Shown here: positions 1 through 7,809 of the stretch, in pieces
How the letters are laid out: every line of letters begins with the position of its first letter
Position numbering within the stretch: the first letter of the stretch is position 1
Source of the DNA: Streptomyces sp. NRRL S-646
GTDB taxonomy: Bacteria > Actinomycetota > Actinomycetes > Streptomycetales > Streptomycetaceae
Assembly: GCF_000720765.1 (NCBI RefSeq)
Contig: NZ_JODC01000001.1
Span: forward strand, 62,001-126,000
Direction: 5' to 3'
Length of the DNA stretch: 64,000 nucleotides
Notes under the pieces: model-generated
Database searches by the model: none
What the model saw: the letters and a program-made list of their open reading frames with translations, nothing else
Told to the model about the DNA's origin: nothing
Made by a program: the position numbers and the translations under genes

Positions 1-1
1 G

Positions 2-1138
2 GGATTTCTGCGCACCGAGCACCCGGACGCGGCCGTGGACGCCCTGTGCGGCGGACCCGAGGCCGTGACGACCCGGTTCGGGATCCCCGCCACGCGGCTG
101 CACTGGAACCGCGCGGAGTACCGGACGGCGTCACGTGCGGGCGCGATCGCGTCGAAGGGGCTCGGCAAACTCGTCGACGTCTTCCGCACCGCCGCCTGGG
201 TGCGCCGGCACGACGTGGTGATCGTGCCCGGCATGGGCGTCCTGGAGGCCACCCTGCCGCTGCGGCCGTGGGGCTTCCCGTACTCGCTGTTCCTGCTCTG
301 CGCGAGCGGCCGGCTGCTCGGCACCCGGGTCGCGCTGGTCAGCGTCGGCGCCGCCGAGATCCGCAACCGGCCCACCCGGGCACTGGTGCGCTGGTCGGCG
401 CGGCTGGCCACGTACCGGTCCTACCGGGACGCCCAGAGCCGTGACGCGATGCGGGCGATGGGCGTGGACACCGCGCGCGACGAGGTCTACCCCGACCTCG
501 CGTTCTCCCTGCCGACGCCGCAGACGAGCGCGCCCTCGGGCTCGCCGGGCACGGTCTGCGTCGGCGTCATGGACTTCCACGGCGGAAACGACGACCGCGC
601 CCGGGCCGACGAGATATACCGGCGCTACCTCGACGGGACGATCCGTTTCGTCCGCACGCTGGTCGAGGACGGCAGACCCGTCCGGCTGCTCACCGGCGAC
701 CAGTGCGATGTGGCGGTGGTCGACGCGATCCTCGACGCGGTCGACTCGCCGCTGGTCACCGCCGCCGAGCCGGCCTCACTGGCCGATCTGATGAAGGAGA
801 TGGCGGCTGCCGACACCGTGGTCGCGGTCCGCTACCACAACCTGATCTGCGCGCTGAAGACCGGCACCCCGGTGCTCGCCCTCAGCTATGCGGCCAAGAG
901 CGACGCGCTCATGGAGCGGATGGGTCTCGGCGCCTTCTGCCACCCGGCGCGCGAGGTCGACGTCGACCGGCTGCTCGAACAGTTCCGGACGCTGGAGAAG
1001 CGATCGGCCGAGCTGCGCCAGACCCTCACCGAGCGGAACCAGGCGGCCGCACAACAACTCGCCGACCAGTTCACTGCGTTGACCGCAGCCGTGTTCCCGA
1101 AGACCGACCACACTCACACCCTGCGGAAGGCTCGATGA
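2..1138 (+). CDS. Polysaccharide pyruvyl transferase family protein (5' partial)
   Basis: The frame is already open at the first bases of the window, so the true start lies upstream; 378 residues are visible. The internal GTG at 35 is probably not the start. The protein looks like the PS_pyruv_trans family, a GT-B-like enzyme that adds pyruvyl ketals to sugars of surface polysaccharides. Visible supports are a Rossmann-like first half (VVIVPGMG near residue 78), the C-terminal stretch VAVRYHNLICALKTGTPVLALSY, which contains the family's conserved RxH...A...G.P motif, and the total length. The stop overlaps the start of the epimerase gene by ATGA, so the two are co-translated. The family is fairly sure; the substrate is unknown. 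A glycosyltransferase of related fold is the main alternative. Confidence 0.75.
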   Translation, partial: GFLRTEHPDAAVDALCGGPEAVTTRFGIPATRLHWNRAEYRTASRAGAIASKGLGKLVDVFRTAAWVRRHDVVIVPGMGVLEATLPLRPWGFPYSLFLLCASGRLLGTRVALVSVGAAEIRNRPTRALVRWSARLATYRSYRDAQSRDAMRAMGVDTARDEVYPDLAFSLPTPQTSAPSGSPGTVCVGVMDFHGGNDDRARADEIYRRYLDGTIRFVRTLVEDGRPVRLLTGDQCDVAVVDAILDAVDSPLVTAAEPASLADLMKEMAAADTVVAVRYHNLICALKTGTPVLALSYAAKSDALMERMGLGAFCHPAREVDVDRLLEQFRTLEKRSAELRQTLTERNQAAAQQLADQFTALTAAVFPKTDHTHTLRKAR

Positions 1139-1695
1139 AAGCGACCGAAGTCCCGGAGATCGCCGACGCGTACCTGTTCGAACCCACACCGTACGCCGAC
1201 GAACGCGGCTTCTTCTGCCGCACCTTCGACGCCGACGTGGTCCGCTCCGTGGGCCTCGACCCCAACGCCTTCGTCCAGGACAGCGTCTCCCGCTCGGTCC
1301 GGGGCGTGCTGCGCGGCCTGCACCTGCGCTCCGGCGCCGGCGAGGCCAAACTGGTGCGCTGCTCGTACGGGAAGATCTTCGACGTCGTCGTGGACCTGCG
1401 CCCGGACTCGCCGACCTACCGCAACCGGGCCTTCTTCGAGCTGTCCGGCGAGACGCAGAAGACCGTGTACATCCCGGCGGGATGCGCGCACGGCTTCCAG
1501 GCTCTTACCGAAATCGCAGATACCTCTTACCGTATCGATCGTCAGCACGATCCGTCCGAGGACGTGACGATCGCCTTCGACGACCCGGAACTCGCCATTC
1601 CCTGGCCACTGCCGGTCACGTCGATGTCCCAGCGGGACCGGGAGGCGCCGAGCCTCGCCGAGGTCCTGAAGCACAAGGAGGGTGAAGTCGGTTGA
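1135..1695 (+). CDS. dTDP-4-dehydrorhamnose 3,5-epimerase family protein (RmlC-like)
   Basis: This 186-residue cupin epimerase acts on dTDP-4-keto-6-deoxy sugars during activated deoxysugar synthesis. The N-terminal YADERGFFCRTF and VLRGLHLR segments match the RmlC substrate loop and its catalytic histidine, and IPAGCAHGFQAL matches the cupin core. The Tyr in DTSYRID fits the position of the catalytic tyrosine. The usual Tyr of the downstream Y-x-P segment is replaced in QHDPSED, so regiochemistry (3- versus 3,5-epimerase) is open. ATG at 1135 overlaps the upstream stop. Codons in 1501-1548 (CTT, GAA, GCA, GAT, TCT, CGT) are much less GC-rich at the third position than the rest of the gene. 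Confidence 0.85.
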   Translation: MKATEVPEIADAYLFEPTPYADERGFFCRTFDADVVRSVGLDPNAFVQDSVSRSVRGVLRGLHLRSGAGEAKLVRCSYGKIFDVVVDLRPDSPTYRNRAFFELSGETQKTVYIPAGCAHGFQALTEIADTSYRIDRQHDPSEDVTIAFDDPELAIPWPLPVTSMSQRDREAPSLAEVLKHKEGEVG

Positions 1696-3044
1696 CCACC
1701 GGACACACCGAACACACCGAAGAGACCGCGGAGTTCCGTCTGCCCCGGTCACGGACGGCGAACGAGCGGCTGCACGCCCTGATACCCGGGGGAGCGCACA
1801 CCTACGCCAAGGGCGACGACCAGTACCCCGAGAACCTGGCCCCGGTCATCAGCCACGGCCGAGGGGCCCACGTGTGGGACATCGACGGCAACCGCTACAT
1901 CGAGTACGGATCCGGCCTGCGCTCGGTCAGCCTCGGCCACGCCCACCCAGGCGTGACCGAGGCGGTACGGCGGGAGATCGACCGCGGCAGCAACTTCGTC
2001 CGGCCCTCCATCGTGGAGGTGGAAGCCGCGGAACGCTTTCTCGCCACGGTGCCGACCGCCGACATGGTGAAGTTCGCGAAGAACGGCTCCGACGCCACCA
2101 CCGCCGCGGTGCGCCTCGCCCGCGCCGCCACCGGCCGCCCGAGGGTGGCCATCTGCGCCGACCATCCGTTCTTCTCCGTCGACGACTGGTTCATCGGCAC
2201 CACCCCGATGTCCGCCGGCATTCCGACGGCCACCAACGAGCTCACCGTGTCCTTCCCCTACGGGAACCTGGCCGCCACGGAGGAACTGCTCACCCGGTAC
2301 GAGGGCGAGGTCGCCTGCCTGATCCTCGAACCCGCCACCCACACCGAGCCGCCGCCCGGATACCTGGAGGGCCTGCGCGAACTGGCCCACCGGCACGGCT
2401 GCGTCCTGATCTTCGACGAGATGATCACCGGCTTCCGCTGGTCAGAGGCGGGAGCCCAGGGCCTGTACGGCGTGGTCCCCGACCTCTCCACCTTCGGCAA
2501 GGCGCTGGGCAACGGGTTCGCGGTCTCCGCGCTGGCCGGGCGGCGCGAGCTGATGGAGCGGGGCGGGCTGCGGCACTCCGGCGAGCGGGTCTTCCTGCTG
2601 TCCACCACGCACGGTGCGGAAACGCACTCGCTGGCCGCGGCGATGGCCGTACAGACCATCTACACCGAGGAGGGCGTCACCGCGCGGCTGCACGCGCTCG
2701 GCGAGCGGTTGGCCGCCGGTGTCCGCGAGGCCGCGGCCGGCATGGGCGTCGGCGAGCACATCGTCGTCCGGGGCCGGGCCAGCAACCTGGTCTTCGCCAC
2801 CCTCGACGCGAACGGGCAGCCGTCGCAGGAGTACCGCACCCTGTTCCTGCGCCGGCTCCTCGAGGGCGGGGTGCTGGCCCCGTCGTTCGTGGTGAGCAGT
2901 GCGCTCAGCGACGCCGACATCGATCACACCGTCGATGTGGTGGCCCAGGCATGTGCGGTGTACCGGAAGGCACTGGACGCCGGTGACCCCACCCCCTGGC
3001 TGGCAGGACGACCGGTGAAGCCGGTGTTCCGCCGCTTGGCGTGA
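1692..3044 (+). CDS. Class III PLP aminotransferase (glutamate-1-semialdehyde aminomutase-like)
   Basis: A 450-residue fold-type I PLP enzyme of the class III aminotransferase/GSA aminomutase family. NGSDATTAAVRLAR is the phosphate-binding region, LIFDEMITGFRW holds the Asp that contacts the pyridine nitrogen, and STFGKALGNGF supplies the Schiff-base lysine. The TTG start at 1692 overlaps the epimerase stop (TTGA) and has a strong AAGGAGGGTGA ribosome site 6-16 bases upstream. Position after a pyruvyl transferase and a dTDP-sugar epimerase suggests sugar or side-chain amination in surface polysaccharide synthesis rather than haem synthesis; that is inference. Its stop lies two bases from the stop of the convergent PAP2 gene, leaving no room for a terminator. 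Confidence 0.85.
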   Translation: MTTGHTEHTEETAEFRLPRSRTANERLHALIPGGAHTYAKGDDQYPENLAPVISHGRGAHVWDIDGNRYIEYGSGLRSVSLGHAHPGVTEAVRREIDRGSNFVRPSIVEVEAAERFLATVPTADMVKFAKNGSDATTAAVRLARAATGRPRVAICADHPFFSVDDWFIGTTPMSAGIPTATNELTVSFPYGNLAATEELLTRYEGEVACLILEPATHTEPPPGYLEGLRELAHRHGCVLIFDEMITGFRWSEAGAQGLYGVVPDLSTFGKALGNGFAVSALAGRRELMERGGLRHSGERVFLLSTTHGAETHSLAAAMAVQTIYTEEGVTARLHALGERLAAGVREAAAGMGVGEHIVVRGRASNLVFATLDANGQPSQEYRTLFLRRLLEGGVLAPSFVVSSALSDADIDHTVDVVAQACAVYRKALDAGDPTPWLAGRPVKPVFRRLA

Positions 3045-3046
3045 CG

Positions 3047-3733
3047 TCAGCGATGCTCCAGCCGACCGGCGTCGGCCGTGCGAACGGCCCGCCGGTCGGC
3101 CGTACGGTCGACCAGCCATGCGGTCGCCGGTACCACCGCCAGTGCGGTGCACCAGCCGCCGAGGACATCGGTCGGGTAGTGCGCGCCCAGGGCGACCTGC
3201 GCCCACCCCATCGCGGCGCCGGCAACCAGCGCCGCGGCGAGCACGAGTGACATGCCGGCCGCCTTGCCGAGGCCGAGCCGGCCGGTCGCCGGCAGTGCCG
3301 CTGCGAGGGCGAGCGCGGTGAAGAAGGCGGTGTGCCCGCTCGGGTAGGACAGATTGTCGGCGCCGTGAATGGTGCGTCCCACCACGTGCTTGAGCAGCGT
3401 CGCCGTCCCCACGGTCACGCCGACCCCGGCCACGACGAGCACCGCCGCGCGAGGACGCCGAAGCAGCAGGCAGCCCACCACGACGGTCACGATCACCATC
3501 GCCGATCCGGCGGGCTCTCCCAAGAAGTCCAGGGTCAGAGCGACATACCGCCACGGCGGCTGCACACTGTCCGCCGTCGGTGAGATGAACCAACGGTCCA
3601 CCCTGCCGGGCTCGCTGTGACCGGCGTACAGGACCCCGATCGCGGCAACCACCAGCGCGGCGAGAACCGCGATCAGCCCGAACAACGGGCGCAGCGACGA
3701 AGGCAGCACCCCGGGCGCCGGCCGGCCGGTCAC
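3047..3733 (-). CDS. PAP2-family membrane phosphatase
   Basis: A 228-residue membrane protein of the type 2 phosphatidic acid phosphatase family, with about five to six hydrophobic segments. The three phosphatase motifs are visible: LLKHVVGRT (motif 1 Lys/Arg), SYPSGHTAF (motif 2, catalytic His) and GAHYPTDVLGG (motif 3, nucleophile His and supporting Asp). Members dephosphorylate lipid phosphates or undecaprenyl diphosphate on the outer face of the membrane. It is convergent with the aminotransferase gene and apparently monocistronic. A role in recycling polyprenyl carrier for the neighbouring polysaccharide genes is possible but unproven. Confidence 0.85.
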   Translation of the reverse strand: MTGRPAPGVLPSSLRPLFGLIAVLAALVVAAIGVLYAGHSEPGRVDRWFISPTADSVQPPWRYVALTLDFLGEPAGSAMVIVTVVVGCLLLRRPRAAVLVVAGVGVTVGTATLLKHVVGRTIHGADNLSYPSGHTAFFTALALAAALPATGRLGLGKAAGMSLVLAAALVAGAAMGWAQVALGAHYPTDVLGGWCTALAVVPATAWLVDRTADRRAVRTADAGRLEHR

Positions 3734-3928
3734 ACGCCCACCGCGTCCGGCCGGCCTGCGCCGACTTCCAGGCCCGCTCCTGCCAGGCGATCCAACGCGA
3801 GCCCCCCGTCGTGTCCGACTCCCCCTCCAGCGATCATAACCGCCGCGCGGACAACCGTTCTTGGCCTTTCCGACTCCGTGGGGGCTGTCAGTCCCTGCGC
3901 CGGGACAGGGGGGTGCGTACGTCCACTC

Positions 3929-6109
3929 CTACGGATAGCTGGTCAGGTTCGCCACGTTGGGGCTGGAGTTGGACGGGCCTCCCGTGTTGTTGATGACGTG
4001 GCTGATGGTGCCGGTGCCGCCGAGCGAGACCGTCACCATGCTGGTGAAGCGGACGTTGGGGTTGTTCGGCGCTTCGATGGCGTGCGCGGCCACGACAGCG
4101 GGGTTGACGTTGAAGTAGCAGTAGCTGCCGAGGCCGTACGCCTGGTGGCTGGTGACCGAGTCGGCGACCTTGTAGGCCGCGTAGCCCTGGGTGGAGCCGT
4201 TCATCCATGCCGCCTGGTTCGGCGGGTCGTAGGGCATCTCGTTCTGGAAGAAGTACGTGCGGCCGCCGTTGCCGTTCCAGACGGTCTGGTACTTCTGGAA
4301 GTGCTCGACGAACAGGCCGTACATCGTCACGTTGTCACCGTTGACGATCATGCCGGTGTCCGCGGTGTTGCTGGTCCAGCCGACGCCGCTGCCGTGGTCG
4401 GCGCGCCAGATCCACATGTGGTCGCCGATGACGTTGTCGCTGTTGACGACGAGGCCGGTGGTCACCTTGCCGACGCCCGCACCGCCGACGCGGAAGTAGA
4501 CGTCGTGCAGGGAGGTCGGGTCGGCCGTGTGGGAGGCGGAGGAGCCGCTCGGCCCGACCTCCAGCAGGGAGGGCGAGTCTGTCGTGCCGGCGTCGAACAG
4601 CAGGCCCGCGATCTTCACCCCGTCGACGTCGGCGACCTTCATGGCCGTGATGCCGTTGTCGGGGACGAAGGTGGCCAGGCCCAGGCCGAGGACGACCGTG
4701 TCGGCGCGGTTGATCTGCAGGGTCTGGTCGAGGTGGTAGAGGCCAGGGGTGACCAACAGGTTCTTGCCCGCCGCGAGGGCGGAGTTGATCTGCGAGGCGG
4801 TGGCGCCCGGCTTGACGATGTAGAAGGAGTCCAGCGAGAGCGAGGAGCCCGAGGTGCCGCTCGACCAGCTGGTGCCCGAGGAGTTGGACCGCAGGGACGG
4901 CACGAACACCTGGTAGGTGCCGGATCCGTCGACGTACAGGAACGGCTTCTCGCGGGAGACCGGGCTCTGTGCGACGGTGGTGTCCGGCGGGCTGGGGAAA
5001 CTGGTGGCGGGGACTCCCGTGCTGCCGGTGAAGACCATGTTCCAGTTGGAGCCGGTCCAGCTGCCCAGCTGGGAGTTGCGGGTCAGCCACTGCTGCTGGC
5101 TGCCCGAGTCGACCTGGCCGTCGATCTTGCTGTCGGCGATGAGACCGCCGCTGGACCAGCCGCCGTCGTCGAGGGCGAGGTTGCCGCGCAGGTGCATCCG
5201 ACGGTACGGCGCCGCCTGTGAGACCGCCCAGCGATCGCTGCCGCCGACCGGGTTGACCGACAGGTTCTCCGCGCCGCGCCAGAAGTTCTGGGTGGCGTTG
5301 CCCTGAAACCAGTCGGCCTCGGCGTGCACCGCACCGTTGATCGTCACCGCGTCGGGCGACAGGCCGAGGCCCAGCACCTGAGTGTAGAAGCCGACGTTGA
5401 CGTCGGCGCTGTAGGCGCCCGGCTTGAACAGCACGGCGTAGCGCTGGGAGCCGAACTGGTTGGTCTCCTGCTGCTGGAAGATCGTGTCCAGCTTGCTCTG
5501 GATCGTCGAGGACGACATCGTCGGGTCGAAGACGACGACGTTCGGGCCCAGGTCCGGGTTGGCGGCCGACTGGGTCACGGGTACGACCTGGAAGCGCTGG
5601 GCCGCGGTGCCGTTGCAGGTGTACTGCACGAACTGCACACTGTCGGCGGTCGAGGCCGCGGGGTCGTCGAGGCACTTGCCGCTGTTGCGGTTGACGAAGT
5701 GGTACGCGCCTCCGCCCTCGTCCACCGGCAGCCACTGCTGGTTGGCACCGCCGCCGTACGTCCACAGGTGGACCAGGGCGTTGTCGGCCGTGGAGACGTC
5801 GGCGACGTCCGCGACCTGGTTGGTGTCGTTGGCATTGTTGATCCGGACATATCCGTCGCTCGTGGCGGTGAAGCTCCACCGCTGCGCCGTGGTGCCGTTG
5901 CACGAGTACTGCTGCACGACGGTGCCGTTCGCGGTGGCGGCCGCCCTGGCGTCGAGGCACCGGCCGCTCGCGGCGTTCATGACGGTCGCGAAGCCTGTGG
6001 GCAGGGCGGTGGCCGCGGCGTGCGCGGGCGCTCCGGTGAGCAGGGACGCGGCGGCCGTGGCCACCACTGCGGCCGCGGCGGATCTGCCGCGCCATGGGAG
6101 GGAAAGCAT
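3929..6109 (-). CDS. Secreted RICIN (beta-trefoil) + parallel beta-helix protein, GH55-like
   Basis: A 726-residue exported protein. Residues 1-33 are a signal peptide ending APAHAAA. Residues about 40-175 form a ricin-type beta-trefoil lectin domain with repeated SGRCLD/GKCLDD and QxW-type elements (AQRWSF, NQQWLP, AQRFQV). The remaining 540 residues look like the two-lobed beta-helix of Streptomyces GH55 exo-beta-1,3-glucanases, often mislabelled 'adenylyl cyclase' or 'coagulation factor 5/8' (VVVFDPTMSSSTIQSKLD, AEADWFQGNATQNFWRGAENL, MWIWRADHG). I cannot name the catalytic Glu with certainty. The start lies 30 bases after the chitinase gene stop, so the two are probably co-transcribed. 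A beta-1,3-glucanase beside a chitinase would fit fungal wall degradation. The beta-helix is sure; the GH55 assignment is moderate. Confidence 0.65.
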   Translation of the reverse strand: MLSLPWRGRSAAAAVVATAAASLLTGAPAHAAATALPTGFATVMNAASGRCLDARAAATANGTVVQQYSCNGTTAQRWSFTATSDGYVRINNANDTNQVADVADVSTADNALVHLWTYGGGANQQWLPVDEGGGAYHFVNRNSGKCLDDPAASTADSVQFVQYTCNGTAAQRFQVVPVTQSAANPDLGPNVVVFDPTMSSSTIQSKLDTIFQQQETNQFGSQRYAVLFKPGAYSADVNVGFYTQVLGLGLSPDAVTINGAVHAEADWFQGNATQNFWRGAENLSVNPVGGSDRWAVSQAAPYRRMHLRGNLALDDGGWSSGGLIADSKIDGQVDSGSQQQWLTRNSQLGSWTGSNWNMVFTGSTGVPATSFPSPPDTTVAQSPVSREKPFLYVDGSGTYQVFVPSLRSNSSGTSWSSGTSGSSLSLDSFYIVKPGATASQINSALAAGKNLLVTPGLYHLDQTLQINRADTVVLGLGLATFVPDNGITAMKVADVDGVKIAGLLFDAGTTDSPSLLEVGPSGSSASHTADPTSLHDVYFRVGGAGVGKVTTGLVVNSDNVIGDHMWIWRADHGSGVGWTSNTADTGMIVNGDNVTMYGLFVEHFQKYQTVWNGNGGRTYFFQNEMPYDPPNQAAWMNGSTQGYAAYKVADSVTSHQAYGLGSYCYFNVNPAVVAAHAIEAPNNPNVRFTSMVTVSLGGTGTISHVINNTGGPSNSSPNVANLTSYP

Positions 6110-6139
6110 CGGTTGTTCTCCTGGTCTCGTGCGGGGAAG

Positions 6140-7513
6140 TCAGCCGGTGTATCCGGCGAAGACGCGGGTGTAGTCCCAGGCGGACTGGCTCACGCCGGAG
6201 CAGCTGTCGGCCGAGCCGCCGGTGCAGGGCCGGTCGCGGTTGGCGGACCAGAACGTGAGCCGGGCCAGATGGTGCTGCTGGGCGTAGCCGAGGATGGTCC
6301 GGAAGTCGGCCACCGTGACGGTCTCGTTGTTGTCGGTGATGCCGTTCATCGACGAGATGCCCATGTCCCGGTAGGCGGTGTCGTCGCTGTAGCCGTACGC
6401 GTTCTTCAGCGCGTTCTTGAGCCCCTCGGCGGCCTGGGTGGTGAGGTTGCCCATGTTCTGCCCGGCCCCGCCGAAGTCGAACGGCATGATGGCCCAGGCG
6501 TCGACGGTCAGCCCTGAGGACGCGGCCCGGTTGATGAGGCTCGTGTCCGGACCGCTCTGGCCGGTGCCGATGGTGATGTACACCTTCAGGCCGGGGTTGT
6601 CGGCCTTCACGGTCTTCAGGGCGTCCACGGTCCGCTGCTGCACGGTTCCGTTGCTGTAGGCGTCGGCCTCCAGGTCGATGTCGATGGCCTTGAGGCCGCC
6701 GTAGGCGCCTATGACCTTCTGGTACGCCGCCGCCAGCTCGCTCGCGCTGGAGCAGGAGCTCTCCAGCTTGTTGCCGCTGTAGCCGCCGAAGGACGGGATG
6801 ACGTCGCCGCCGTTGCCGCGCACGGTGTTGATCGTCTGCTGGTCGACACCGCCGGTCAGGGCCCGGCTGCCGTCCCACTGCGGGTTGCAGTAGCCGTTGC
6901 TGAGGACGAAGGCGAGCGTGTAGTTCTTCACGCCGGTCGCGTTGGTGATCGTGGTCGGGCTCGGCGGGTCGCCCCAGCCGTTGTAGAGGTACGGCGCCAC
7001 GGCCATCGGCGCGGACGGGGTGGTGCCGTCACCGGCCGCGGGCGCGGTCCACTTCTGGTTGGCGGCGCCCGTGCAGGACCAGATCTGGGCGCGGGCACCG
7101 TTGGCCGAGGAGTTGTCGGTGACGTCCAGGCACTTGTTCGCCTGCGGGTTGACGATGTCGTGGGCGGCGGTGACGGTCCACTGCTGGTTGGCGCCGCCGG
7201 AACAGGTCCACAGCTGGACCTTGGCGCCGTCGGCGGTCGAATTGCCGGTCACGTCAAGGCACTTGCCTAGGGCGCGGACGGTGCCGTCGGAGCCCACGGT
7301 CCACTGCTGGGCGGCGGTGCCGTTGCAGTCGTAGAGCTGGACGGCCGTACCGTCCGCGGAGTTGGCGCCGGCGACGTCGAGGCACTTGCCGGCCGTCCCG
7401 GTGATCGTGCCGGTGGCGGCCTGGGCGGGGGACGCGGCGAGCAGGCCGGTGGACAGGGTGAGAGCGATGACCGACAGGGCGGCGGATGCGGGGAGTGGCC
7501 TGGGTCTGGGCAT
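6140..7513 (-). CDS. Secreted RICIN-GH18 chitinase
   Basis: A 457-residue exported glycosidase. The signal peptide ends at SPAQAA (about residue 31). Residues 35-160 hold three QxW-type ricin repeats (AAQQWTV, ANQQWTV, ANQKWTA). The GH18 domain follows from about 175, with SFGGYSG as the SxGG motif and AIDIDLEAD carrying the D-x-D-x-E core with the acid/base Glu. The first Asp of the usual DxxDxDxE motif is replaced by Lys. MPFDFGG matches the substrate-assisting M-x-[YF]-D motif. I start at ATG 7513 because a signal peptide begins there and AAAGGG precedes it; a longer frame reaches 7741 without one. It hydrolyses chitin outside the cell and leads a two-gene unit with the GH55-like gene. Confidence 0.88.
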   Translation of the reverse strand: MPRPRPLPASAALSVIALTLSTGLLAASPAQAATGTITGTAGKCLDVAGANSADGTAVQLYDCNGTAAQQWTVGSDGTVRALGKCLDVTGNSTADGAKVQLWTCSGGANQQWTVTAAHDIVNPQANKCLDVTDNSSANGARAQIWSCTGAANQKWTAPAAGDGTTPSAPMAVAPYLYNGWGDPPSPTTITNATGVKNYTLAFVLSNGYCNPQWDGSRALTGGVDQQTINTVRGNGGDVIPSFGGYSGNKLESSCSSASELAAAYQKVIGAYGGLKAIDIDLEADAYSNGTVQQRTVDALKTVKADNPGLKVYITIGTGQSGPDTSLINRAASSGLTVDAWAIMPFDFGGAGQNMGNLTTQAAEGLKNALKNAYGYSDDTAYRDMGISSMNGITDNNETVTVADFRTILGYAQQHHLARLTFWSANRDRPCTGGSADSCSGVSQSAWDYTRVFAGYTG

Positions 7514-7553
7514 GGCGGGGCGCCCTTTCGTGGGGGGTGGGGCACTCGGGCCG

Positions 7554-7570
7554 CGTTCACCTTGTGAACG
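7554..7570. promoter_or_regulatory. 17-base perfect inverted repeat in the chitinase leader
   Basis: CGTTCAC-CTT-GTGAACG is a perfect 7-base dyad with a 3-base centre, about 30-45 bases after the predicted transcription start. GTGAAC recurs at 7602-7607 overlapping the -10 box. It may be an operator for a local regulator or a short RNA hairpin. Confidence 0.45.
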
Positions 7571-7604
7571 GGCCATTGCACGCACGGGGTTGGGGCTGCC
7601 GGTG

Positions 7605-7633
7605 AACCTAAAGGTACGGACCACTTTCGTCAA
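7605..7633 (-). promoter_or_regulatory. Chitinase promoter with DasR-like site
   Basis: On the minus strand TTGACG (7633-7628), a 17-base spacer and TAGGTT (7610-7605) form a vegetative-type promoter. Inside the spacer (7623-7612) lies TGGTCCGTACCT, which matches 10 of 12 bases of the TGGTCCAGACCT element known from Streptomyces chitinase promoters and recognised by the GntR regulator DasR. Transcription would start about 85 bases before the chitinase ATG. Confidence 0.65.
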
Positions 7634-7809
7634 GGTATGAAGTAAGAGTTGATGGAAGGGGGTTCGCCGACGGGGACACCTCGTGCCTCCCCGAAAGATC
7701 GAGGCGAGCAACAACTGGTGCGCGGTCGTCCACCCCGGCACCGTCGATCCACCGACGACCCCCCTTCGACCGCAACCAGGACATGCCCGTCGTGTCGAGT
7801 GGCGGGGCG

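Noticed and set aside
3617..5221. 534-residue plus-strand frame opposite the beta-helix gene
   Set aside because: Antisense shadow; the minus-strand protein has signal peptide and ricin repeats.
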